Source: Lachnospiraceae bacterium
Lineage (GTDB): Bacteria; Bacillota; Clostridia; Lachnospirales; Lachnospiraceae
Direction of reading: 5' to 3'
Assembly: GCA_022768465.1 (NCBI GenBank)
Contig: JALELZ010000024.1
Location: forward strand, 1-42,956
Length of the DNA: 42,956 bases
Positions 15,167 to 22,086 of the stretch are shown piece after piece. The notes beneath the pieces are model-generated. The model saw only the letters and a list, made by a program, of their open reading frames with translations. It was not told where the DNA came from and did no database searches. Both the position numbers and the translations under genes were made by a program. The stretch's first letter is position 1; each line of letters starts with the position of its first letter.

Positions 15167-15400
15167 TTACGGAGCAGTCTCTCCGAGTGCCTCCTCAAGC
15201 GCCTTCCACGCTTCGAGATTCTCCTCAGCCTGCTCATTCTTCAGCTTTTCTATGGCAAATCCTGCATGGACTACCACGTAGTCTCCCACCATAGGCTCCT
15301 TTATAAAATTGATCTTGATATTACGGCTGACACCATCTCTTTCGGCGACAGCATCGGTTCCGTTTATTTCTGTAAGCCTTAACGGCACTGCTAAGCACAT
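15167..15400 (-). CDS. hypC: Hydrogenase assembly chaperone HypC
   Basis: A 77-residue chaperone starting MCLAVP, where Cys2 binds the iron carrying CN and CO ligands and contacts the large subunit precursor. The VGDYVVVHAGFAIEKL segment is conserved. It is the first gene of the operon. HypD, HypE and HypF, needed to make the Fe(CN)2CO group, are not in the window and must be encoded elsewhere if this enzyme matures normally. Confidence 0.95.
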   Translation of the reverse strand: MCLAVPLRLTEINGTDAVAERDGVSRNIKINFIKEPMVGDYVVVHAGFAIEKLKNEQAEENLEAWKALEEALGETAP

Positions 15401-15584
15401 ATACCTATCCTGATGACTGCTTATAAATAAAGTAAATGACTATTTTTTAACAAAAACTCCCCAAAAAAAATGCGGTTCAAATACTTTTACATACATTAAA
15501 GACTGATCAAGAAACCGTATAGATCCCGGCAGATCACAGCCTAAGCAGATGCTTATAACAGTTTTGAAACCACAAGTTGCGATA

Positions 15585-15602
15585 TTGTTATTTGTGTAAC
15601 AA
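15585..15602. promoter_or_regulatory. Rex-like operator 1
   Basis: TTGTTATTTGTGTAACAA is an 18-bp inverted repeat (TTGTTA, 6-nt spacer, TAACAA). It matches the outer bases of the Rex consensus TTGTTAANNNNTTAACAA. It abuts the minus-strand -10 candidate TATACT at 15604-15609. Rex senses NADH/NAD+ and represses fermentation and hydrogen genes in Firmicutes, so the match is meaningful in this place. Binding is inferred. Confidence 0.6.
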
Positions 15603-15603
15603 A

Positions 15604-15632
15604 AGTATAGCATGAAGCTGTTAATTTATTAA
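15604..15632 (-). promoter_or_regulatory. Candidate promoter of the hydrogenase operon
   Basis: On the minus strand TATACT (15604-15609) is a -10 candidate, with TTAATA at 15627-15632 as a -35 at 17 nt spacing. The -35 falls inside Rex-like site 2 and the -10 is next to Rex-like site 1. The -35 is a weak match, so the promoter is proposed mainly from the arrangement. Confidence 0.4.
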
Positions 15633-15635
15633 CTA
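15618..15635. promoter_or_regulatory. Rex-like operator 2
   Basis: CTGTTAATTTATTAACTA contains the perfect palindrome GTTAATTTATTAAC and keeps the TGTTAANNNNTTAAC core of the Rex consensus, with two or three outer mismatches. It is centred 33 bp from site 1, about three helical turns, so two dimers could bind the same face. Confidence 0.55.
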
Positions 15636-15891
15636 ATATTTATATGATTATTGTATTTTTGTTAAAACACTTAATAAACTATTTTCATAATATGTGCACA
15701 ATATACAAAATACTCGTTAAGTTTTATTTCATATATCGATTGACATCTCGTAAATATTCAGTGAGACACTTAATTAATAAAAATCAGCTGTATTGCTATT
15801 TCAGAATTTCTTACAAATTCCTGAATTCACACTATTAAATCCTTATTTTCTGAAAAAAGTATTGCATTATCGTCAGCATTGTGTAATATCT

Positions 15892-15928
15892 GTATTAAGA
15901 CAACTAATACACGTATTACACTTAATAC
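15892..15928. promoter_or_regulatory. GTATTA/TAATAC operator-like repeats before the GntR gene
   Basis: GTATTA (15892-15897) with TAATAC (15905-15910), and GTATTA (15913-15918) with TAATAC (15923-15928), form two palindromes with 7- and 4-nt spacers. YtrA-type GntR repressors commonly bind such inverted repeats ahead of their own operon, so autoregulation by the 15997 gene is likely. A looser pair, GCTGTA/TACAGC, follows at 15933-15957. Confidence 0.5.
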
Positions 15929-15996
15929 ACTTGCTGTATTTAATTGCTTACTACAGCTAAACATTATTACTATTCAAATTCAGAAAGGAGACAGCG

Positions 15997-16386
15997 ATGA
16001 TAATTTTGGATCAGACAGACAGACGCCCGATATATGAACAGATCGTGGAAAAGCTGTCCGACCTTATGCTTCGCGGCATTCTAAGCGAACACACTCCGCT
16101 CCCATCGGTCAGAAATCTTGCGGCGGAGCTGTCAATAAACCCCAACACCGTACAACGAGCCTATAACGAGCTTGATAGACTGGGGTATACATACTCAGTT
16201 AAAGGCAAGGGGAGCTTCGTTGCAGAGCTTTGTTCTGTTCGTGAGGAGCAGACAAAACTGCTGATCAAAAGCTTCAGCGAAGACGTAACAAAACTTTATG
16301 ATGCCGGAGTTTCGGCAGAGCTTCTTGTTAAGGAGATAAACACTATCTACGGCAACAATTACAGCGAAGGAGGCAGCAAGCAATGA
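15997..16386 (+). CDS. GntR family transcriptional regulator, YtrA subfamily
   Basis: A 129-residue regulator with an N-terminal winged helix (RRPIYEQIVEKLSDLMLRGI, then LPSVRNLAAELSINPNTVQR and a GKGSFV wing) and only a short C-terminal helical tail of about 45 residues. That short tail defines the YtrA group, which controls ABC transporter operons and has no large effector domain. GAAAGGAGA precedes the ATG. It overlaps the ATPase gene by 4 nt, so it is translationally coupled to the transporter it probably controls. The inducer is unknown; in relatives it is often a cell-envelope stress or antibiotic. Confidence 0.92.
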   Translation: MIILDQTDRRPIYEQIVEKLSDLMLRGILSEHTPLPSVRNLAAELSINPNTVQRAYNELDRLGYTYSVKGKGSFVAELCSVREEQTKLLIKSFSEDVTKLYDAGVSAELLVKEINTIYGNNYSEGGSKQ

Positions 16387-17282
16387 TAGAAGCCAGAAAC
16401 CTGACAAAAAGATTCGACGACTTCACTGCCGTTGACAATATATATCTGACTATACGCGATGCATGTGTATTCGGCCTCGTAGGAACCAACGGCGCAGGAA
16501 AAAGTACATTTATGAAGATGGCCGCAGGCATCCTTAAGCCTGATGCCGGCACTATAACGATCGACGGTGATGAGGTATTTGAAAAGCCGCTTACAAAAGA
16601 GCGCTTCTTCTATATTTCAGATGACCATTATTTCTTCAGCAATTCATCTCCTGATGAAATGATGCGCTTTTATGCAAATATATACCCTTCCTTTGATAAG
16701 GATAGATACAATAAGCTTATAAAGGCCTTTGAGCTTCCTGATAAAAGAAAGGTCAATACCTATTCCAAGGGCATGAAGAAGCTTCTTGCCATAATCTACG
16801 GACTTTCTGCAGGAACAAAGTATCTCTTCTGCGATGAGACCTTTGACGGGCTTGATCCGGTAATGCGTCAGGCTGTAAAGAGCCTTATTGCTTCGGATAT
16901 GGCAGATAGAGGTCTGACTCCGGTCATTACCTCTCACAACCTGCGTGAGCTTGAGGATATTTGCGACCATGTAGGTCTTCTGCACAAGGGAGGCATTCTC
17001 CTCTCAGAGGATCTTGATGATATGAAGATCAATATTCACAAGGTTCAGTGTGTACTTCCTGAGCAGTATACGGAGGCTGACCTTAAGGATCTTGACATTA
17101 TAATCACCGAAAAGCGCGGAAGCCTTTTGACACTCACCATAAGAGGCAGTGAGGATTTGATAAACGCTGCGATAAAACAGCTTGATCCTATATTCTACGA
17201 AATGGTTCCTCTTACACTTGAGGAAATATTTATAAGTGAAACGGAGGTAAAGGGCTATGACATCAAAAAGCTCATTCTTTGA
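16383..17282 (+). CDS. ABC transporter ATP-binding protein
   Basis: A 299-residue cytoplasmic ATPase. Walker A is GTNGAGKST, the Walker B region is YLFCDETFDGLD, and the H-loop is ITSHNLREL. The signature motif is the divergent YSKGMKKLL, common in YtrB-like ATPases, in place of LSGGQ. The C-terminal 80 residues are the usual extra domain of drug or export-type ABC-2 ATPases. It overlaps the regulator by 4 nt and the permease by 26 nt. Export, rather than import, is likely because no substrate-binding protein is present. Confidence 0.92.
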   Translation: MIEARNLTKRFDDFTAVDNIYLTIRDACVFGLVGTNGAGKSTFMKMAAGILKPDAGTITIDGDEVFEKPLTKERFFYISDDHYFFSNSSPDEMMRFYANIYPSFDKDRYNKLIKAFELPDKRKVNTYSKGMKKLLAIIYGLSAGTKYLFCDETFDGLDPVMRQAVKSLIASDMADRGLTPVITSHNLRELEDICDHVGLLHKGGILLSEDLDDMKINIHKVQCVLPEQYTEADLKDLDIIITEKRGSLLTLTIRGSEDLINAAIKQLDPIFYEMVPLTLEEIFISETEVKGYDIKKLIL

Positions 17283-19776
17283 TCTTTTAAAGGAAAATTT
17301 CAAAAGAAGGACCTGGACTGTTGCTCTGTCTGCACTCTTCTTTATGTTTTATTTCCCTATAGGAACCCTGCTCATGTCAGACATGTATTTAAAGAGCAGT
17401 CACCTTATGAAGGCAGCTGATCTGGCCAGAGCAAAACGTCATATATATAATGAATTTATAAATATGCACCAGAGCTCGGGATACTCCATAGTCATATGGC
17501 TTGGAATTCTCGCCTTCATAATGGCATTTACCGGCTTTGCCTACCTGCATGAATCAAAAAAGACTGATTTTTATCACAGTCTTCCTGTCAGCAGACCTAA
17601 GCTCTTTGCAGTTAATGTCACAAACAGCATTATTATAGTTGCTGTGCCTTACCTTATTACCGCAATGCTGTCGGCCGTTATCGCAGCTGCACGAAGCGGT
17701 TACACAGACTGCTATTTGATTGCTTTGACCTCCTTCGTACAGTGCATGGGCTTCTTCCTGCTAATGCTTATGACTGCAGTTCTTGCTGTAATGCTTACCG
17801 GATCACGCCTTGTAGGCATTTTCGGAACGGGTATATTCTTCTTCTGGGGACCGGTAATAATAGCCCTGACATTTGCGTATATAGGTACTTATTTTAAGAC
17901 CTATTATGCACAGTCAGATTCGGTTGAAAATCTGATTCCGGTTTCATCACCTCTGTTCTGGGCATTCAGTTACGGAGATATAAGCATAACTGTCAGAACT
18001 GTTTCAGCATATATAATTGCTGCCGTCATGTATTTCATTAATATGAAGCTCTACATGATGAGACCGTCTGAAGCAGCAGGTCAGGCTATGGTATATAAGC
18101 TCACAAAAACGCCTATTAAGGTAATCATCGTTATACCTGCAGCTCTTTCCTGCGGACTTATCTTTAATCAGATGATGAACGGTTCAGATGTATGGACATT
18201 GTTTGCTATAGTATCAGGCTGTATCATAATTCTCTGTATTGTTGAGATAATCTATAACCTTGATTTTAAGAAGCTGTTCATGCATAAATTAGTACTTGCC
18301 GAATGCCTTATAGGTTCGCTTGCAATATTTGCATTTTTCAGATTTGATATATCAGGCTTTGACAGCTATATGCCGGATGCATCAAAGATAAGCTCTGCAG
18401 GTATTTTCTCTAACGGTATTGAAAATATGTACTCTTCAGAGGACGATATCACTCTTAATGAAACCTATGACAATGTTTATATTGACATTAAGACCTCCGA
18501 TAAAAGCGTTGTAGACAGGATGATGCTCACAAACATCTCCGATCTGCAGGATATCGCCATGAAAGGCATAGAGGACACTGCTGCAAATAAAAAATATGAT
18601 GGCGATTACGTCTACGCTAATACAGCCGACCAAAATGATGCATGCATGAGTACAGTGCTCGTCGGCTGGCATCTAATCAGCGGAAAGACTGTATACAGAC
18701 AGTACTATATGGATCTTAAAACGGTTTCCGAGCAGCTCGAAAACATAATTGATTCTGATGAATTCCGTGAAGGCACCTACCCTATTCTTGCGGATGATAT
18801 AAGCAAAAGTGCTGACCTTAAAGGCGTGAATTATCAGGACGCTCTGGGCTTCCATCATATAAGCTTTAAGGGTGCTGAGGGCGATGAGCTCATTAAGCAG
18901 ATGGAACAGCTTTATACAACTTATAAATCTGAGCTTTCCGGACTTAATGCCGATATTAGAAGAAATGAGACTCCTATAATAACAATTCAGTTTAAGGACA
19001 GCTATATTCAATCCTTGGCTGATACTATAAGAAAGACAAACAGAGGATATTTCGGACAGCTGAATTATACTCAGTATTATCCTGTATATCCATCATTTAC
19101 AAAGACACTTGCACTTTTAAATGAATACGGAGTGGATATCAATGAAGTGTTAAATGCTGATGATATTAACACCATTGTAATCAGTGATTCCAGAGGCTAC
19201 AGCATTTCAGAAAGCGGTGTTACCTTCACGCCTAAATCAGATCTTATCATTACCGATAAGGATCAGATTCGTGAAATATTATCCTGCACACGCTATGACC
19301 TTAACTGCCAGAACAGCCTCTACCCTCAGCTCTATTCATTAAGCTCAAATGCTTATCTTAAACGAAGCTATGTATTCTCCGGTTCAGAATATGTGCTTAA
19401 TAACGGTTATGCTCCTACAGACTCTTATGATACTGGAGCTGTTGAAGAGGAAATCGTGATAGAAAGTGAAGCTGATACGGAAGCTGTAATTAACAGCACT
19501 AAAGAAAGTAACGTCTATATTGACGAAATATCAGAAAAAAATGATTTCGTTAATACTGCTGACACTGTTAATGCTTCCGATGCCGCAGCTTTACAGACTG
19601 AGTTCTACGATGAAGCTGCAGATATGTACATGGATAATGACTATGAAGGCTATTACTATGATCAGTCTGTAGGAAACATTTGCCTCTACTTCAGAGCTGA
19701 TCGTATTCCTGATTTTGTAAAGGATTACTTTGAGCTGAGTGATGAGGATATTGCCAATTCATCTCCTATCTGGTAA
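17257..19776 (+). CDS. ABC-2 type permease with large acidic C-terminal domain
   Basis: An 839-residue protein. Residues 1-370 contain about nine hydrophobic helices of an ABC-2 permease (for example AVMLTGSRLVGIFGTGIFFF). From about residue 385 to the end there is a long soluble region, rich in Asp, Glu, Ser and Tyr, that should lie outside the cell. It includes a low-complexity acidic stretch (VEEEIVIESEADTEAV). The protein ends ELSDEDIANSSPIW. Related YtrA-linked permeases carry a similar extracellular domain, but I cannot assign it a function. The first 26 nt overlap the ATPase gene; the basic start MTSKSSFFDLLKENFKRR is typical. It works with the ATPase as one half or both halves of the channel. 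Confidence 0.82.
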   Translation: MTSKSSFFDLLKENFKRRTWTVALSALFFMFYFPIGTLLMSDMYLKSSHLMKAADLARAKRHIYNEFINMHQSSGYSIVIWLGILAFIMAFTGFAYLHESKKTDFYHSLPVSRPKLFAVNVTNSIIIVAVPYLITAMLSAVIAAARSGYTDCYLIALTSFVQCMGFFLLMLMTAVLAVMLTGSRLVGIFGTGIFFFWGPVIIALTFAYIGTYFKTYYAQSDSVENLIPVSSPLFWAFSYGDISITVRTVSAYIIAAVMYFINMKLYMMRPSEAAGQAMVYKLTKTPIKVIIVIPAALSCGLIFNQMMNGSDVWTLFAIVSGCIIILCIVEIIYNLDFKKLFMHKLVLAECLIGSLAIFAFFRFDISGFDSYMPDASKISSAGIFSNGIENMYSSEDDITLNETYDNVYIDIKTSDKSVVDRMMLTNISDLQDIAMKGIEDTAANKKYDGDYVYANTADQNDACMSTVLVGWHLISGKTVYRQYYMDLKTVSEQLENIIDSDEFREGTYPILADDISKSADLKGVNYQDALGFHHISFKGAEGDELIKQMEQLYTTYKSELSGLNADIRRNETPIITIQFKDSYIQSLADTIRKTNRGYFGQLNYTQYYPVYPSFTKTLALLNEYGVDINEVLNADDINTIVISDSRGYSISESGVTFTPKSDLIITDKDQIREILSCTRYDLNCQNSLYPQLYSLSSNAYLKRSYVFSGSEYVLNNGYAPTDSYDTGAVEEEIVIESEADTEAVINSTKESNVYIDEISEKNDFVNTADTVNASDAAALQTEFYDEAADMYMDNDYEGYYYDQSVGNICLYFRADRIPDFVKDYFELSDEDIANSSPIW

Positions 19777-19848
19777 ATACAAATATTTGCCATTGATCAT
19801 ATATCGAATAATCCACTCTTCCGGTGCGTTTCCACGACGCACATATCA

Positions 19849-19882
19849 AAAAGCCGATGCGGATCATTCCGCACCGGCTTTT
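19849..19882. terminator. Bidirectional terminator between the ABC operon and asnA
   Basis: AAAAGCCGATGCGG pairs with CCGCACCGGCTTTT (one mismatch) around a 6-nt loop, with A and T runs on both sides. A second small hairpin (GTGCGT/ACGCAC, 19824-19842) precedes it. It can serve the permease gene on the plus strand and asnA on the minus strand. Confidence 0.85.
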
Positions 19883-19921
19883 ATATTCTGATTAAAATCA
19901 CATTGAATTTGAACTTTTTTT

Positions 19922-20929
19922 TCAGAAAAGATAGATATTGTGTTTTGCACACTCATCTCTCATAGACTGAGGCCATACAGAAGCCTGAACCTCACCTACA
20001 TGTGCTCTTCCTAAAAGAAGCATGCAGAGTCTTGACTGACCGATACCGCCTCCGATAGTGTAAGGAAGCTCCTTGTTGAGTATCATCTTATGGAAAGGAA
20101 GTGACTCTCGTTCAAGGCATCCTGCCTTGATAAGCTGCTCATGAAGACTGTCCTCAGAAACTCTGATACCCATTGAGGATATCTCAAGTGCAATCTGAAG
20201 CGGTTCAAACCAGAAGAGAATATCTCCGTTGAGCTGCCAGTCATCATAGTCCGGTGCTCTGCCGTCATGAGGCTTTCCGTCACCTAATTTATCTCCTATA
20301 CGCATTATAAATACAGCACCATGCTGTCTGCATATCTCGTTTTCTCTTTCCTTTGCAGTCATATCAGGATAGAGCTGTCTGAGTTTCTCTGAATCAATAA
20401 AGAAAATATCATCAGGAAGCTTATATACAGCCTGAGGATATTTGTACCATACCTCATGCTCCATGTGCTTTATGACCTTGAATATAGTTCTTACAGTCTT
20501 TTCAAGAGTTTGCGGTGTTCTGTCTTCTTTAGTGATGACCTTTTCCCAGTCCCACTGATCAACATAAACACTGTGAAGGTTGTCAAGCTCCTCGTCACGT
20601 CTTATAGCGTTCATGTTGGTATAAAGGCCTTCTCCCGGAAGAAATCCGTACTGTCCCAATGCCATTCTCTTCCACTTAGCAAGTGACTGAACAACTTCTA
20701 TATCCTCTCCCGGCATTGCTGCAAGGTCAAATGAAACCTTTCTTTCCACGCCGTTCAAGTCATCATTAAGGCCTGTACTCTTTTCCAAAAAGAGAGGTGC
20801 AGATATACGACTAAGGTTCATTTCCTTTCCGATTTCCTTCTGGAAAGTATCTCTGATGTACTTGATAGCTTCCTGAGTTTCTCTCACTGAAAGCTTAGGA
20901 TCATAATGATCAGGCAAAATAAGTTTCAT
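19922..20929 (-). CDS. asnA: Aspartate-ammonia ligase (asparagine synthetase A)
   Basis: A 335-residue class II synthetase-like enzyme that makes asparagine from aspartate, ammonia and ATP through an aspartyl-AMP intermediate. The start ([18 protein letters not shown]), the substrate-binding GVERKVSFD region, the [13 protein letters not shown] segment and the C-terminal [14 protein letters not shown] motif are all characteristic. Length is that of the family. AGGAGG lies before the ATG. A 17-bp palindrome at 20955-20971 is placed as an operator. Monocistronic, ending at the terminator near 19880. Confidence 0.95.
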   Translation of the reverse strand: MKLILPDHYDPKLSVRETQEAIKYIRDTFQKEIGKEMNLSRISAPLFLEKSTGLNDDLNGVERKVSFDLAAMPGEDIEVVQSLAKWKRMALGQYGFLPGEGLYTNMNAIRRDEELDNLHSVYVDQWDWEKVITKEDRTPQTLEKTVRTIFKVIKHMEHEVWYKYPQAVYKLPDDIFFIDSEKLRQLYPDMTAKERENEICRQHGAVFIMRIGDKLGDGKPHDGRAPDYDDWQLNGDILFWFEPLQIALEISSMGIRVSEDSLHEQLIKAGCLERESLPFHKMILNKELPYTIGGGIGQSRLCMLLLGRAHVGEVQASVWPQSMRDECAKHNIYLF

Positions 20930-20954
20930 TTCTTTACCTCCTAAATATTTCCAT

Positions 20955-20971
20955 AAACATTCTGAATGTTT
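20955..20971. promoter_or_regulatory. 17-bp perfect palindrome upstream of asnA
   Basis: AAACATTCTGAATGTTT consists of two perfect 8-bp half-sites around one base and lies 26-42 nt before the asnA start codon. With a single-base centre it cannot form an RNA hairpin, so a DNA operator for a dimeric regulator is the best reading. The regulator is unknown; asnA is controlled by AsnC in Enterobacteria, but that site is not comparable here. Confidence 0.5.
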
Positions 20972-21002
20972 GAAGTAACAATAATTATCATATAAGCGGC
21001 AT

Positions 21003-21809
21003 TTATTTTATAAGTCCTAAGGTCTTTTCAAGCTCCTTAAGCTCTCTACCTTCCACCTGTCTGAATTCTCCCTCTTTGAGGTCTCCTAATACTATATTCA
21101 TTATCCTCACACGCTTAAGCTTAAGAACATTGTTGCCTAAAGCTGCGCACATACGTCTTATCTGTCTGTTAAGCCCCTGTGTAAGTATGATATTGAAGGT
21201 ATAATCATCTATTTTCAATACCTTGCAGGGCTTTGTAATCACATGCTTATAGCGCCTTATGATCGTCTCCGCCTGCCTGCCTGTATTACGTTTGTTATTT
21301 TCTGATGATGCACCGGTTTTATTTTCTATAGGTATTTTTATATCAACGCCCTGTGAAAGCTTCCTTAAAAAACCATCTGTAAGACGTCTTTCACATCTTA
21401 CTATGTATTCCTTTTCATGACCGTTCACCGACTTATTGATAAGATTAACCAATTCTCCTCGATTGGTAAGCAGCAATAATCCTTCGGATTCCTTATCCAG
21501 CCTTCCTATAGGAAAAAGTCTTGCATCATAGTCTATATAATCAATTACATTCCGGGCTCTGTCCCTGTTGGAGGTTGTGCATACAATGCCTCTCGGTTTA
21601 TAAAAAGCTACCAGCTCGGGTTTGACCTCAAGTTCAATATCTACCTTTTTATTATCTACGGTGACAATGTCACCGCTGCCCACCTTCTGTCCCGGCTCGC
21701 AAATATTGCCGTTAATAAGGACTCTGCCTTCCGTTATAAGTCTGTCGGCCTCACGTCGTGAACAAATGCCCTTCTCGGACAGAAATTTATTTATTCGTAT
21801 ATTTTCCAT
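21003..21809 (-). CDS. RsuA/RluF-family pseudouridine synthase
   Basis: A 268-residue RNA-modifying enzyme. Residues 1-60 are an S4 RNA-binding domain ([20 protein letters not shown]). The catalytic motif [15 protein letters not shown] gives the conserved Asp near residue 104. The C-terminal [20 protein letters not shown] segment is the family's second signature. It most resembles RluF, which modifies 23S rRNA near position 2604, but RluB/RsuA cannot be excluded. It carries an insertion of polar residues ([17 protein letters not shown]) around residues 165-182. The function is certain at family level only. Confidence 0.88.
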   Translation of the reverse strand: MENIRINKFLSEKGICSRREADRLITEGRVLINGNICEPGQKVGSGDIVTVDNKKVDIELEVKPELVAFYKPRGIVCTTSNRDRARNVIDYIDYDARLFPIGRLDKESEGLLLLTNRGELVNLINKSVNGHEKEYIVRCERRLTDGFLRKLSQGVDIKIPIENKTGASSENNKRNTGRQAETIIRRYKHVITKPCKVLKIDDYTFNIILTQGLNRQIRRMCAALGNNVLKLKRVRIMNIVLGDLKEGEFRQVEGRELKELEKTLGLIK

Positions 21810-21927
21810 ATAGCTTTACTTCCTATCCGACAACTAAAAACGATTGTGTAACAAATGACAATAAATCGATCTGAATGTGTTCTTCGACATTCACTTTCCG
21901 TAAAGGAAAAAGTATTTATTGTCATAA

Positions 21928-21965
21928 ACAAAGAAAAAGGAACCAACCAAATGATCGGCTCCTTT
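21928..21965 (-). terminator. Terminator of the gamma-glutamyltransferase gene
   Basis: On the minus strand AAAGGAGCC pairs with GGTTCCTTT (one G-U pair) around a 12-nt loop and is followed by TTCTTTGTTT. Confidence 0.75.
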
Positions 21966-22086
21966 ACCTTTTTCATACAATAGCATTATTATCGAAAAAA
22001 TGCAATTATTTTATTTAAAAAAACAGCATTTTTCCATGTTTTTTGACTTGCTTATTTCTGCTGACATACCAGGTGTAATATTCTCA

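Larger units (their letters stand above)
15403..15996. other. Divergent control region between the hydrogenase operon and the GntR/ABC operon
   Basis: About 590 nt with no gene. Toward hypC there is a leader of about 200 nt containing a weak hairpin (CGGTTT pairing with GAACCG across about 38 nt) followed by an eight-T run near 15470 on the minus strand. In the middle are two Rex-like palindromes and a promoter candidate. The right third has GTATTA/TAATAC repeats ahead of the GntR gene. A 64-codon plus-strand frame at 15644-15838 has no RBS and low-complexity composition and is not believed. Confidence 0.55.

Noticed and set aside
15644-15838. A 64-codon plus-strand frame in the hydrogenase/GntR spacer
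   Set aside because: It has no RBS, is built from A+T-rich sequence and overlaps the likely regulatory region.
21791-21976. A 61-codon minus-strand frame downstream of the gamma-glutamyltransferase gene
   Set aside because: Its first half is the terminator hairpin at 21928-21965 read as codons, and no RBS is present.
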